Source: JAIXRY01 sp964444515 (GTDB lineage Bacteria > Patescibacteriota > Minisyncoccia > Phycocordibacterales > UBA9973). Taken from it: DNA of 64,000 nucleotides. The notes beneath the pieces are model-generated. The model was given only the letters and a program-made list of their open reading frames with translations, was not told where the DNA came from and ran no database searches. The stretch covers positions 1-64,000 of the forward strand of contig CAYUGY010000001.1 of NCBI GenBank assembly GCA_964444515.1. Reading direction: 5' to 3'. Positions within the stretch are counted from its first letter, which is position 1. Each line of letters opens with the position of its first letter. The position numbers and the translations under genes are program-made. Positions 24,691 through 33,283 of the stretch are shown piece by piece.

Positions 24691-26388
24691 TTATGACCCG
24701 TGAACCATATCGTGCTTTTCGAGAATGATATGTGAGGACATATATTCTTTGGTAGTACCAACCTTCTTGTTCGGATTGAAAATATTTTCTGGATCAAATA
24801 ATTCTTTTGTTTGTTTGAACAGATTCAAAATCTCAGGAGAAAAGATTTTTCCGAGGTATGGAGTACGGACCAGACCGTCGTTGTGTTCAGCGGTAATCGT
24901 TCCATTGAACTCCTTGACCAAATCATAGACCTTTTCAGATAACTCCATAATCACCTCTTTGGTGTGTGTATCAGTGAAATCCATCAATGGAATAATATGG
25001 AAGTTTCCATTTCCTGCATGTCCTGCAATGGTGTAAACCAAGTTATATTCTTTCAAAAGCGCGTTCAATCGAGGAAGAAATGCTGGTAAAAATTCTGGCT
25101 TGATACACACATCATCAATGAACGGTGCAGTATGCTTGCCTTTGACATGTTTGCGGAGCATATTGAAACTCTCGCGTCGCATACGCCAATATTTTTCTCC
25201 ATCAGCTTTTGACTTGGTTACCCGTGTCTTGAAACCGAATGAGGCAATTTGCTTTTGAGCATTTCTTGTCGCTCGTTCAACTTCTTGCAAATTGTTCCCG
25301 GTAAATTCTGCAATCATGACAAGTTTCGGCACACCGCCAGTTGCCATCATAAAAGCTTCAGGAATAAATGAAATTCCCATTTTGATAAATTGCCACAATG
25401 ACATTCGCTTCAAAAAATCCGGCATGAACTTCACTGCCAATTTCAAACTATAATCATCATAAGATTCGATACTTTCTGGACCAAGTGGAAGAATCGTATC
25501 AACCAAATGTCCCAATCGAGAAAGATCATTCATAAATACGACAAGTAGACGTGATTCTTTGGTCACATCAGTCAGATTGAATGTAATCTCAGTCACGATT
25601 CCGAGTGTTCCTTGTGAGCCGACAATCAGTCGACACAAATCAAAACTTTCAGTTTCTTTATCATAAATATTCCATAGATAATATCCAGCAGAATTTTTCG
25701 ATACATTGGGTTTTGCTGCAGTGATCAACATATCGTTGTCATTGATTAGTTGCAACAGCTCTTTGTAGAGTTCTGCTTCAACACTGACTTCTGCAACTTT
25801 TTGATACAACTCTTTCTTGGTCATTCGCTTGACGGTGTATTCATACCCGTCACGAAAGACCACTTTCAATTCACGAATCCAATCTTCAGTCTTGCCGAAT
25901 TTGATCGATTTTTCCCCACCACTATTGTTCCCTACCATTCCACCAACAGCACACAGTTCTTTTGATGCGGTATATGATGGCATTATCAAATTTTCAGCTA
26001 GTGTAACTTTTTCAAAGTCTCGGTAGAATGTTCCCGGAAGTACGGTCGCGTATCCTGTCACTTTGTGACCATACGACATTTCATCAGTCTTTGTAATCTT
26101 CCCAATACCATTCATATAACGAGACATATCAAGAATGATTGATTCATTGATTGAACCACCTGACATACAAGTTCCTGCACAACGTGCAGTGATTGAAAGT
26201 GTCGGATCTTCTTTTTTGTGATCATTGACCCATTTGACCAAGAGACAAACGTCCGTCCCGTCTTTTGGAAATACAACCACCTTTGGACGAACCACAAAGA
26301 TACTCGCATCACGAGAATATTTCTCCAACACTTCGTCACTCATTTCTACATCCCCTCTTATTACTTTTTTCAAATCATCAAAATTCAT
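24691..26388 (-). CDS. FAD-linked oxidase, GlcD/D-lactate dehydrogenase family
   Basis: Flavoprotein expected to oxidise a 2-hydroxy acid such as D-lactate or glycolate. 565 residues: FAD-binding type 4 (PCMH) domain (about 35-210) with FPKDGTDVCLLVKWVN, the FAD loop ARCAGTCMSGG near 68-78, and GGMVGNNSGGEKSIKFG near 148-164. The C-terminal FAD-oxidase domain (about 230-545) has GSQGTLGIVTEITFNL and the conserved AGHAGNGNFHIIPLMDF and TAEHNDGLVRTPYL. No Fe-S partner is nearby. In a cell with no visible respiratory chain it may regenerate NADH-linked lactate or feed electrons to an unknown acceptor. It lies between two genes bearing the boxA-hairpin leader. Confidence 0.88.
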   Translation of the reverse strand: MNFDDLKKVIRGDVEMSDEVLEKYSRDASIFVVRPKVVVFPKDGTDVCLLVKWVNDHKKEDPTLSITARCAGTCMSGGSINESIILDMSRYMNGIGKITKTDEMSYGHKVTGYATVLPGTFYRDFEKVTLAENLIMPSYTASKELCAVGGMVGNNSGGEKSIKFGKTEDWIRELKVVFRDGYEYTVKRMTKKELYQKVAEVSVEAELYKELLQLINDNDMLITAAKPNVSKNSAGYYLWNIYDKETESFDLCRLIVGSQGTLGIVTEITFNLTDVTKESRLLVVFMNDLSRLGHLVDTILPLGPESIESYDDYSLKLAVKFMPDFLKRMSLWQFIKMGISFIPEAFMMATGGVPKLVMIAEFTGNNLQEVERATRNAQKQIASFGFKTRVTKSKADGEKYWRMRRESFNMLRKHVKGKHTAPFIDDVCIKPEFLPAFLPRLNALLKEYNLVYTIAGHAGNGNFHIIPLMDFTDTHTKEVIMELSEKVYDLVKEFNGTITAEHNDGLVRTPYLGKIFSPEILNLFKQTKELFDPENIFNPNKKVGTTKEYMSSHIILEKHDMVHGS

Positions 26389-26435
26389 AGGTCTATTATA
26401 ACTTTTCTTCGTAATTTACCCAAAGTGCAGAAAAT

Positions 26436-26481
26436 AAAAAACCCGCACAATGTACGGGCTTTCCGTGCAAAGTGCGGGTTG
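26436..26481 (-). terminator. Terminator of membrane protein gene 26486-27043
   Basis: AACCCGCAC...GTGCGGGTT outer stem with an inner GTACGG/CCGTGC stem; the minus-strand product is followed by T-rich sequence. Confidence 0.75.
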
Positions 26482-26485
26482 TGAT

Positions 26486-27043
26486 TTAAGCAGCAATTTC
26501 TTTTTCTTTAAGTAATTCTGACCATTTAGTGAAGAAAATCTTTCTCACTAAAAATCCAATTATTGTTGCTAACATCAGAGCCCCTAGAGCAGTGAAAAAA
26601 TTCGCATCAGGGTTAGCAATAATCCAAAAAAACAGCAGTATAACATTAAGAATAATGCTATATCTTACATGAATAATCGCCAGTATCGTAGATACAGTAA
26701 ACATAACAATGTAAAGATTTAAGAGTACCCATACATACCAATCAGGTACGTACCCTTCGTAATTCCAACCGAAAATTTCGAGGATTACTAATAGTAATCC
26801 TAATGCTACTGTTATGAAATAACCGGTAGTCCATTTTTTCTTAAGATCAGGTCTTAAGAAAGGTATCTCAATGAGGGAGATTACCAGTCCCATTACAACG
26901 CTCATATACATACAAATTTTGAGTATATAAGAAGTGTAATTTTCCGGAACAATATCTTTAATTTCACTGGACACAACAGTTGCAATGGCAACAAAAATCA
27001 TGGATACAATCCAGATTTGGAAATAATTGATTACTTTTTTCAT
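26486..27043 (-). CDS. Hypothetical membrane protein, 185 aa
   Basis: Not recognised. Five or six hydrophobic helices (about 8-26, 40-60, 72-92, 105-125, 127-143 and 150-168), a short cytoplasmic N-terminus and a basic-to-acidic tail (KWSELLKEKEIAA). The helix 4 region (NYEGYVPDWYVWVLLNLY) is rich in aromatic residues. It is expressed from the second copy of the strong promoter, boxA-like motif and hairpin leader, which suggests coordinated regulation with the lipoprotein-like gene at 24334. Confidence 0.72.
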   Translation of the reverse strand: MKKVINYFQIWIVSMIFVAIATVVSSEIKDIVPENYTSYILKICMYMSVVMGLVISLIEIPFLRPDLKKKWTTGYFITVALGLLLVILEIFGWNYEGYVPDWYVWVLLNLYIVMFTVSTILAIIHVRYSIILNVILLFFWIIANPDANFFTALGALMLATIIGFLVRKIFFTKWSELLKEKEIAA

Positions 27044-27165
27044 TTTGTTTTATATTAATTGAGTGGACACAGAGGACAGCATCCGCTCTGTTCACTCAAC
27101 TAAATAACAACATATCAAAGAACTTTACTATTGATAGTATACCATATAATATACCTATTTGTCAA
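27044..27165 (-). promoter_or_regulatory. Strong promoter, boxA-like motif and long leader hairpin (copy 2)
   Basis: On the minus strand TTGACA (27160-27165), an 18-base spacer and TATACT (27136-27141) are followed by boxA-like GTTCTTTGA (27115-27123). A hairpin with arms 27089-27103 and 27055-27069 follows, then AAAACAAAATG. Relative to copy 1, a G-C pair in the stem is replaced by A-T and a G-T pair by G-C, so pairing is kept while sequence changes. The -35 overlaps the hairpin of the upstream gene's terminator. Confidence 0.75.
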
Positions 27166-27200
27166 TAGGCGGAACCTTTCAGGTTCCGCCTATTGATTTT
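27162..27200. terminator. Terminator of secreted protein gene 27230-27736
   Basis: TCAATAGGCGGAACCT-TTC-AGGTTCCGCCTATTGA, a 16-bp perfect stem. Confidence 0.85.
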
Positions 27201-27229
27201 ACCTATTTTAAGCTTCTATTTAAAGCTTT

Positions 27230-27736
27230 TTAGAGCATTGTTGCTTCTGACATACTGTTTGGAGCTGTCTCTTCCTTGCCTGTTCCACCACAAGCCTTGA
27301 TGTCAGCCTTGAATGTATCCCAAGCTGTTTTACGAACTGACTTGAGTGCTGTACGAGCAGATTTTGAAGCTGTCTCAAATGCCTGACGAGTAGTTTTGCG
27401 AGCAGTGTTTCGTTCGTTTGACGTTGTCTTTGCCCATGCATCTTTCAAACCAGTTGTACGCGCAGTCAAAGCAGTTTTCATTGAAGTATTGAATGTGTCG
27501 AGTCCAGCAATCAAAGCATTTTCACGCTTTTCCACTGCTGTTCCAGCACAAACTGGATCTGCTACGTTTTTCTTGTTTGACATTTTTTCTTTCAAATCAC
27601 GCATGAGCCCACCCTTGTCTGAATGTTCAACTTCACCTGTTGATGAAGCCGATGTTGTTGTAACCATTTCTTCTGCAAAAGCAACGTTACAGAGAATCAA
27701 AGAAAGTGCGAATGTTGATACGAGAAATTTTTTCAT
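27230..27736 (-). CDS. Secreted hypothetical protein, 168 aa
   Basis: The ATG at 27736 gives the signal peptide MKKFLVSTFALSLILCNVAFA with a good cleavage site; an ATG 15 codons upstream would bury it. The mature part is helical and rich in Ala, Thr, Lys and Arg (for example RKTTRQAFETASKSARTALKSVRKTAWDTF), with one isolated Cys in VADPVCAGTAVEKREN and another in DIKACGGTGKE that could form a disulfide. No family is recognised, but secreted Ala/Thr-rich helical proteins of this look recur in Patescibacteria. Role unknown. Confidence 0.72.
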   Translation of the reverse strand: MKKFLVSTFALSLILCNVAFAEEMVTTTSASSTGEVEHSDKGGLMRDLKEKMSNKKNVADPVCAGTAVEKRENALIAGLDTFNTSMKTALTARTTGLKDAWAKTTSNERNTARKTTRQAFETASKSARTALKSVRKTAWDTFKADIKACGGTGKEETAPNSMSEATML

Positions 27737-27830
27737 AATTATGATGTATGTAGTTATTGGATAATGTTTTAATTGTACCACTTAGGTACAAGACTTATGA
27801 CGAATGACTTTGTGGAAAATTTCTTGACTG

Positions 27831-28697
27831 CTAACTCAAATGATTGAAAAGTTTCAAACGACTTTCTACTACTTTTTCAATTGCCTCAACTGCCGGAGTA
27901 AGTAGTTTGGCTGGATTGATTTCGTTTGGTTGAGCTTCGATTGATTGCTCTACTGCTTCTTTGTATGCAAGACGAATTTCACTGTTGATATGCACAATCG
28001 AAATTCCTGCATTGATTGCGTTGGTAAAATCTTCATCACGAAGTCCTGAGCCACCATGTAGTACTAGTGGTGTCTTAACTGTCTCTTTTATTTCTTTTAC
28101 TAATTCTGCATTGATGTGTGGTTTGCCAGATTTGATGAGCCCATGAATAGAACCAACTGATGGTGCAAATACATCAACACCTGTTGCGTCTACAAAGGCT
28201 TTTGCGTCGGCTGGATTGGTCAACACACCAGCACCTTCTGGAATACTGTCTTTGATATCAGATCCTGAACCAATGTATCCGAGCTCGGCTTCTACCAAAA
28301 TATCGCGACCAGTCGTAGCAGAAACTTCACGTGCGTAATCTACACAGTGTTTTGTCATTGCAATATTTTCATCATTTGGTAATTTGGCTCCGTCGATGAT
28401 TACCATATCAAACCCTGCATCGATACATTTTTTGACTGATTCAAAACTGCCGTGGTGATCAGCATTCAAAAAGATTGGATAACTATCACGGTTACGAATT
28501 GCATGCACGAGTGCAACAACTTCTTCGAGTCCAGCAAATTTTTCTTCACCTTCTGAAACACCGATAATGACTGGAAGATTTAGTTTTTTGGCTGCATTAT
28601 AAATACCGTGCAGTCCTTCTAAATTTGAAATATTAAAATGCCCGATGGCAACCTTATTCTCCTCTGCTTCTTTGATGTATTCACGTAATGTCTTCAT
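27831..28697 (-). CDS. fba: Class II fructose-bisphosphate/tagatose-type aldolase
   Basis: Zinc-dependent aldolase interconverting fructose-1,6-bisphosphate with DHAP and G3P. 288 residues of the TIM-barrel family with FLNADHHGS (Asp80, His81, His82, catalytic Asp and zinc His), VEAELGYIGSG near 135-145 (zinc Glu), VGSIHGL (His185) and VLHGGSGL (His214). The family also includes tagatose and ketose-specific members. With gap, PfkB and transketolase in the same 10 kb, a glycolytic role is most likely. A TATACT box is 8 bases before the ATG. Confidence 0.9.
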   Translation of the reverse strand: MKTLREYIKEAEENKVAIGHFNISNLEGLHGIYNAAKKLNLPVIIGVSEGEEKFAGLEEVVALVHAIRNRDSYPIFLNADHHGSFESVKKCIDAGFDMVIIDGAKLPNDENIAMTKHCVDYAREVSATTGRDILVEAELGYIGSGSDIKDSIPEGAGVLTNPADAKAFVDATGVDVFAPSVGSIHGLIKSGKPHINAELVKEIKETVKTPLVLHGGSGLRDEDFTNAINAGISIVHINSEIRLAYKEAVEQSIEAQPNEINPAKLLTPAVEAIEKVVESRLKLFNHLS

Positions 28698-28786
28698 ATA
28701 GGGAAAGTATATCAGTAATTAGTATTTAAGTGAAAAGTTTTTAAAGAAGAGCGATAAAAATTTTTATCGTTTTGACTTCTTAATAT

Positions 28787-29806
28787 CTATCTAGAAAAAT
28801 GTTCACTGATTGCCGGATAAATATCAACAAGCGCATAAAGCAGAGAGAGTACTAGCGGACCAAGTAAAAAGCCGAGCGGACCAAAAACAATCAATCCCCC
28901 AAAGACAGACATAAGAACAAGGAACGGGTGAATATCGACATCTTTACCGACAAATATTGGACGAGCAAGATTATCAATCAGCCCAACAATAATAACACCC
29001 CAAATACCGAGCCCGATCGCAAGACCGACTGCTTTGATACTCAATAGATACACAACAGCAGGAATAATAATGAGTGCTGTTCCAATACCTGGAATAAGTG
29101 CCGCGAAAACAGTCAATCCACCCCACAACGCTGGATTTGGAACACCAAAAATCCAGAAACCAATTCCTGTCAACAACCCTTGGATACCTGCTACCAAAAG
29201 AGATCCTTTGACAATCGCACTAATCGCTTTGCGTTGTTTCTCTAATATTTTGTTGTCATACATATCGGAAAGCGGACTAACCTTGATAACAATATCCAAA
29301 AATTTTCTACCATCACGTAAAAAGAAAAACAACGAAACAAATCCGAGGAACAAGAACGGAATAAAACGAAAAATAGATGAAAAGATATTACCAGCACTAC
29401 CAGTAATCGCCCGAAAGAGTGTTCCGATATAGGAAGACAAATCTATAGAAATTGAAGGAGCTATCATACCAACTGAATGAGTTAGTTGTGCAGATATGAC
29501 AGCAAGCGTGTTGTTGATATTTCCAATATTCAAAGAAAGATTGTGTGCCTCACTCCATATTCTGCTGATAAAAAAGACAATTGGTATAAGAACTATAATG
29601 ACAGCAAGTAAGACAGTAAGAAATGCCGAAAGATTACGATTACGCAAAAATACAACTGTACGTTCGTAAAGTGGATGAAGTACTACCGCAAAAATTGCTA
29701 CTACGGCAAAAAGTTTCAAGAACGGCAGAAAGATTGCAACGTTAAGTGCCAACACCAAACCAAAAAGTGCAAGGAAAAAATAGAATTGAAGATTTTTATT
29801 TGACAT
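28787..29806 (-). CDS. AI-2E family transporter
   Basis: 339-residue integral membrane protein with about eight helices. The N-terminal pair (about 10-52) is followed by the third helix at 60-82, then a large soluble loop (about 85-130). The conserved C-terminal block has KGSLLVAGIQGLLTGIGFWIFGVPNPALWG near 200-230, then GTALIIIPAVVYL and LVLMSVFGGLIVFGPLGFLLGPL near 290-312. Family members include the AI-2 exporter TqsA and Na+/H+ or anion transporters, so the substrate is open. It overlaps the upstream TMEM175-type gene by 11 bases, indicating one operon. Confidence 0.9.
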   Translation of the reverse strand: MSNKNLQFYFFLALFGLVLALNVAIFLPFLKLFAVVAIFAVVLHPLYERTVVFLRNRNLSAFLTVLLAVIIVLIPIVFFISRIWSEAHNLSLNIGNINNTLAVISAQLTHSVGMIAPSISIDLSSYIGTLFRAITGSAGNIFSSIFRFIPFLFLGFVSLFFFLRDGRKFLDIVIKVSPLSDMYDNKILEKQRKAISAIVKGSLLVAGIQGLLTGIGFWIFGVPNPALWGGLTVFAALIPGIGTALIIIPAVVYLLSIKAVGLAIGLGIWGVIIVGLIDNLARPIFVGKDVDIHPFLVLMSVFGGLIVFGPLGFLLGPLVLSLLYALVDIYPAISEHFSR

Positions 29807-30458
29807 ATTCTTGTAGTTCTTGCTCTCGTTGTTTCTTACTTTTAAAAAGATCGACGATCATAAAGAAGTACGTTGTGCTTCGTGCTGAAACATTGAAGAA
29901 GATTGCAAGGGTGAAGAAAATCAAAGCTGATTGTTTATTGTAAAAAGAAACGACAATAGCAATAATCGCAGCAATAACCGGCAAAAGAATGCGTACATAT
30001 GCATGCTGGTTTTCACGTTTTGTCACTACAATATTTTCAATATTCGGCGAACGGAGTACATACACACGCATAGCAAAGAGTGATAAACCGATCAAAATAA
30101 CATTTGATGCAAAAAACACAATTGCTGTTTCGGTTGTATTATATTTTCCAAGTAATTGAGAAGAAAACGGCACCAAACCGACGAACAAAAAGAAGAGTGC
30201 ATTCAGATTGGTAAAACGAATATCAATATTTTTTGCCAAAACCGAAGCAATATAATGATGAGACCGCCAATACGTAAACAAAAGTGAGAAACTCAAAAGA
30301 TACGACAAGAAGAATGGGTACAGTGTCACAATACTTGTCCACAAGGTCGAACTATCGATTCCTACTGGAAATTCAGGAACCCTGATTTCAAAAACTAACA
30401 ATGTCATAACGATGGCAAAAATACCATCAGCAAGCGCATCTAATCGTGTCTGTTTCAT
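29796..30458 (-). CDS. TMEM175-type (DUF1211) potassium channel homologue
   Basis: 220 residues with six membrane helices. The start at 30458 gives MKQTRLDALADGIFAIVMTLLVFEIRVPE, whose RLDALADGIFAI matches the RxxxFSD-type motif of helix 1 that lines the TMEM175 pore (Phe replaced by Leu, Ser by Ala). Bacterial members have one such repeat and work as tetramers. The ATG is preceded by TATACT at 8 bases. Its 3' end overlaps the AI-2E gene. Potassium leak activity is inferred from the family. Confidence 0.85.
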   Translation of the reverse strand: MKQTRLDALADGIFAIVMTLLVFEIRVPEFPVGIDSSTLWTSIVTLYPFFLSYLLSFSLLFTYWRSHHYIASVLAKNIDIRFTNLNALFFLFVGLVPFSSQLLGKYNTTETAIVFFASNVILIGLSLFAMRVYVLRSPNIENIVVTKRENQHAYVRILLPVIAAIIAIVVSFYNKQSALIFFTLAIFFNVSARSTTYFFMIVDLFKSKKQREQELQEYVK

Positions 30459-30546
30459 ATAGGAATAGTATATCAGATTATAAAATAGACGGAATAAAGA
30501 AAAAGTGCGACTGCTTTTATTTGTCCCATTTGAAACCATTCGCCTA

Positions 30547-30640
30547 TTTCGTCGAGCATACTCCAAGAGTCATTCCGGTGAATGAGGAGCGAGTGAAAGT
30601 GTCATTACTTTCACATTGTCCGAGTCGAGGACGAAATATA
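30547..30640 (-). repeat. Dispersed palindromic repeat, copy B
   Basis: The outer inverted repeat ATTTCGTC (30547-30554) pairs with GACGAAAT near 30630-30637. Inside are CATTC-CGGT-GAATG and GTGAAAGT-6nt-ACTTTCAC. The core shared with copies A and C is ACTTTCA..T.GTCCGAGTCGA.G.CGAAATATA (30607-30640). Module 1 (AGGTTCA...TGAACCT) is missing here. The surrounding 270 bases between the TMEM175 gene and the gene ending at 30729 hold nothing else but a terminator. Confidence 0.75.
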
Positions 30641-30690
30641 AAATATCTTTTTGTGTGTTGATATTTTTTATTCGCGCGAATTAGGAAATA

Positions 30691-30722
30691 AAAAAACCAC
30701 TTCTTTATGAAGAGGTTTTTAA
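30691..30722. terminator. Terminator of small gene 30729-30905
   Basis: AAAAAACCACTTC-TTTAT-GAAGAGGTTTTT, with one mismatch, downstream of the stop on the minus strand. Confidence 0.78.
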
Positions 30723-30728
30723 CCCAGA

Positions 30729-30905
30729 CTAATACGGTTTTAGTTTTTCAATTAATTCTTTTGCTTTTTGTTTTTTAATCTCCAGTTGCTTTCTTTCCAT
30801 TTCTCCGAGATTTTGATTTTCCATCAGTTCTCGACTAGTATTTTGAAAGGTTTCATTGAGTGTGTCAACAATAAAAAGTCGATCTTTTTTATCTATTTTT
30901 TCCAT
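30729..30905 (-). CDS. Small coiled-coil protein, 58 aa
   Basis: From the ATG at 30905: MEKIDKKDRLFIVDTLNETFQ, then a highly charged helix with heptad-like hydrophobics ending LEIKKQKAKELIEKLKPY. No family is recognised. It is soluble and probably a single long helix pair. A terminator follows the stop, which supports a real small gene. An ATG 8 codons upstream (30929) is possible but places a hydrophobic VIIFV segment in front. Confidence 0.55.
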   Translation of the reverse strand: MEKIDKKDRLFIVDTLNETFQNTSRELMENQNLGEMERKQLEIKKQKAKELIEKLKPY

Positions 30906-31011
30906 TACAAAAATTATTACCCATTTCACTATATCACATATTATTTAATTGTAAACACATTACTTGTTTCCCCCTAGCACCTAGAGCCTAGAGCCTTTAT
31001 ACTGTATCTAT

Positions 31012-32016
31012 ATGGGACTATTTTCAAACAAACAATATGACATCGTATGTATCGGGGACATTGTGACCGATGCTTTTATTAGAATCAAAGATGCCAACGT
31101 GCACTGCAAGCTCGATAAAAGTGCTTGTGAATTGTGTGTACGCTTTGGCGACAAGGTGCCGTTTGAATCACAAACAATCGTTCGTGCTGTTGGCAACAGT
31201 GCCAACGCAGCTGTATCTGCGTTACGACTCGGACTTTCTACTGCACTTATTGCAACTGTTGGAGATGATGATGAGGGTAAAAAATGTTTGGAAGAATTGA
31301 AGAAAAACAATGTCAGTACTAGTTATATGAGCACTGACAAAAAACTACCGACCAATTATCACTATGTACTTTGGTATGATGTTGAACGCACTATTTTGGT
31401 CAATCACTCACCTTTCGAAAAACATTTGCCATCAAATTTCAAAGCACCAAAATATTTGTACCTGACTTCACTTGGAGAGAATACTGAAAACTTTCATCAC
31501 GAAATAGCTACTTGGTTGGGAGCTCACCCTGAAACAAAATTGGTGTTTCAGCCTGGAACATTTCAAATGAAATTGGGCAAAGAAAAATTGGCAGACATCT
31601 ACCAATTGAGTGAACTCTTTTTCTGTAACGTCGAAGAGGCCCAAAGAATTTTAGGAACACAAGAAGCTGATAAAAAAATATTGATGGGAATGTTGGCAGC
31701 ACTCGGCCCAAAGATTGTGGTGATGACTGATGGTATCAATGGTGCGTATGCGCGAGACATTGATGGAACTTGTTACTTTATGTCAGTATATCCACATGAT
31801 CCATACGAACGTACTGGCGCAGGAGACGCATTTGCTTCGACCGTTATGTCTGCACTCGCTCTTGGCAAAGATTTGAAAACAGCACTGACTTGGGGGCCAA
31901 TCAATTCAATGTCTGTCGTACAAAAGATTGGAGCACAAGCAGGATTGCTTCCAAGGAAAGAACTTGAAGATTATTTGAGTAAAGCTCCGGAAGATTACAA
32001 ACTGAAAACAATATAA
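31012..32016 (+). CDS. PfkB-family carbohydrate kinase
   Basis: Ribokinase-fold kinase phosphorylating a sugar or nucleoside. 334 residues with the N-terminal VCIGDIVTDAFI segment near 13-24, NSANAAVSALRLGL near 62-76 (glycine replaced by Ser/Ala in the first signature), and the C-terminal signature RTGAGDAFAS near 265-274 carrying the catalytic Asp. TATACT is 8 bases before the ATG. No classical 6-phosphofructokinase is in the window, so this could supply fructose-1,6-bisphosphate, but ribose or adenosine are equally possible substrates. It converges with the transketolase operon across a shared terminator. Confidence 0.86.
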   Translation: MGLFSNKQYDIVCIGDIVTDAFIRIKDANVHCKLDKSACELCVRFGDKVPFESQTIVRAVGNSANAAVSALRLGLSTALIATVGDDDEGKKCLEELKKNNVSTSYMSTDKKLPTNYHYVLWYDVERTILVNHSPFEKHLPSNFKAPKYLYLTSLGENTENFHHEIATWLGAHPETKLVFQPGTFQMKLGKEKLADIYQLSELFFCNVEEAQRILGTQEADKKILMGMLAALGPKIVVMTDGINGAYARDIDGTCYFMSVYPHDPYERTGAGDAFASTVMSALALGKDLKTALTWGPINSMSVVQKIGAQAGLLPRKELEDYLSKAPEDYKLKTI

Positions 32017-32017
32017 A

Positions 32018-32058
32018 ATAAAAATCTCGCTTTTACAAAAGCGAGATTTTTATTTTTT
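32018..32058. terminator. Bidirectional terminator
   Basis: AAAAATCTCGCTTTT-AC-AAAAGCGAGATTTTT stem with T-tracts both ways, between the PfkB gene and the transketolase genes. Confidence 0.9.
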
Positions 32059-33066
32059 TACTTTTCTTAACAAGACTGTTTTTACAGCATTTTCTATATC
32101 CGACACATCCATTCCATAGTGAGCAATTAGTTCAGCAGGTGTACCTGATTGACCAAACAAATCTTTTACCCCAATAAATTCCATTGGTACTGGATAATAT
32201 TTTGCGAGGCATTCTGCAACAGCAGAACCAATACCACCAGAAATTTGATGTTCTTCGACAGTTACGATTGCACCACATTCTTTTACAAGATTAATAATCG
32301 CCTGTTCGTCGAGTGGTTTGATTGTTGCAAGATTGAGGACTTTGATACGAGCACCATCACCAGTGATAGCTTTGTCTGTCATTTCTTTGGCTACAATAAG
32401 TGCTTTGTGGAGTAATGCACCTGTTGCAATAATACCGACGTCAGCTTTTTCATCACCACCAAAAACAACTTGTGCTTTGCCGATTTCAAATGGAGTATCT
32501 GCTGTTGTGATAACTGGAGTTTTTTCTCGAGCTAGACGCAAGTACGCTGGCTTACCAAGTTTTGCTAGTGCCATGGTGGCTTTCTTGGCTTCGATGCTAT
32601 CGCACGGAGAAATGACAATCATATTTGGAATCACGCGAGTAATGGCAATGTCTTCGATTGCTTGATGGGTTCCACCGTCTGGACCAACAGAAATTCCTGC
32701 ATGAGAACCTGCAATAATAACTCCGCGATCATTGTATGCAATTGTGGTTCGAATTTGTTCCCAGTTTCGTCCTGGAGAAAACATTGCGTATGAAGAGATA
32801 AATGGAATCTTTCCCATTGCCGCCATACCTGAAGCAACTGATGCGAGATTTTGTTCTGCCACACCGACTTGTACGAAGCGATTTGGAAATGCATCTTTGA
32901 ACAAATTCATTTTAGTACTTTCGGTCAGGTCAGCACAAAGTCCAACAATTCGTTCGTCCAACTTCCCTGCCTCAAGAAGTCCTTCACCAAAACCTTGGCG
33001 AATTGGAACTTGTTCGACATCTGTATCAAACAACTTCGTATTTAATTTTGCATTTGGATTAAGCAT
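32050..33066 (-). CDS. Transketolase, C-terminal subunit
   Basis: Second half of a split transketolase, which moves two-carbon units between sugar phosphates using thiamine diphosphate. 338 residues: pyrimidine-binding domain (about 20-195) with the catalytic Glu region VGVAEQNLASVASGMA near 67-82 and the phosphate-binding GSHAGISVGPDGGTHQ near 120-135. The C-terminal domain (about 205-335) contains VEEHQISGGIGSAVAE. It forms an alpha2beta2 enzyme with the N-terminal subunit encoded at 33283-34176. Its 5' end overlaps the small membrane-protein gene by 8 bases, suggesting translational coupling. Confidence 0.93.
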   Translation of the reverse strand: MLNPNAKLNTKLFDTDVEQVPIRQGFGEGLLEAGKLDERIVGLCADLTESTKMNLFKDAFPNRFVQVGVAEQNLASVASGMAAMGKIPFISSYAMFSPGRNWEQIRTTIAYNDRGVIIAGSHAGISVGPDGGTHQAIEDIAITRVIPNMIVISPCDSIEAKKATMALAKLGKPAYLRLAREKTPVITTADTPFEIGKAQVVFGGDEKADVGIIATGALLHKALIVAKEMTDKAITGDGARIKVLNLATIKPLDEQAIINLVKECGAIVTVEEHQISGGIGSAVAECLAKYYPVPMEFIGVKDLFGQSGTPAELIAHYGMDVSDIENAVKTVLLRKVKK

Positions 33067-33283
33067 GTTTTATTTTTTGTCTGATAAAATCAAACACTAT
33101 GATTAAAGTATACATTACCTGTAACAGTATGAAAATTGTATCCCCCAAATAAATACTATAGGTCAGTAATCCTACACCGCCAACAAAAGAAAATTTATCT
33201 CTCGTCCCACGATTCTTTACAAGCATTCCGATGCAAATGAATATTAGTCCAATTATTCCTATTATTTTAAATATATTTAACAT
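33059..33283 (-). CDS. Small membrane protein inside the transketolase operon, 74 aa
   Basis: MLNIFKIIGIIGLIFICIGM, then KNRGTRDKFSFVGGVGLLTYSIYLGDTIFILLQVMYTLIIVFDFIRQKIKH. Two or three membrane helices (about 4-20, 30-46 and 48-66). It shares a base with the last codon of the N-terminal transketolase gene and overlaps the start of the C-terminal one, so all three are coupled. SWEET/PQ-loop-like or DUF-type small membrane proteins are possible; I do not recognise a specific family. Its position between two subunits of one soluble enzyme is odd. Confidence 0.7.
   Translation of the reverse strand: MLNIFKIIGIIGLIFICIGMLVKNRGTRDKFSFVGGVGLLTYSIYLGDTIFILLQVMYTLIIVFDFIRQKIKHA

Noticed and set aside
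28745..28780. Terminator from the CGATAAAAATTTTTATCG palindrome upstream of fba
   Set aside because: Perfect inverted repeat but without a T-tract on the strand of the adjacent gene; pairing is mostly A-T and could be chance.
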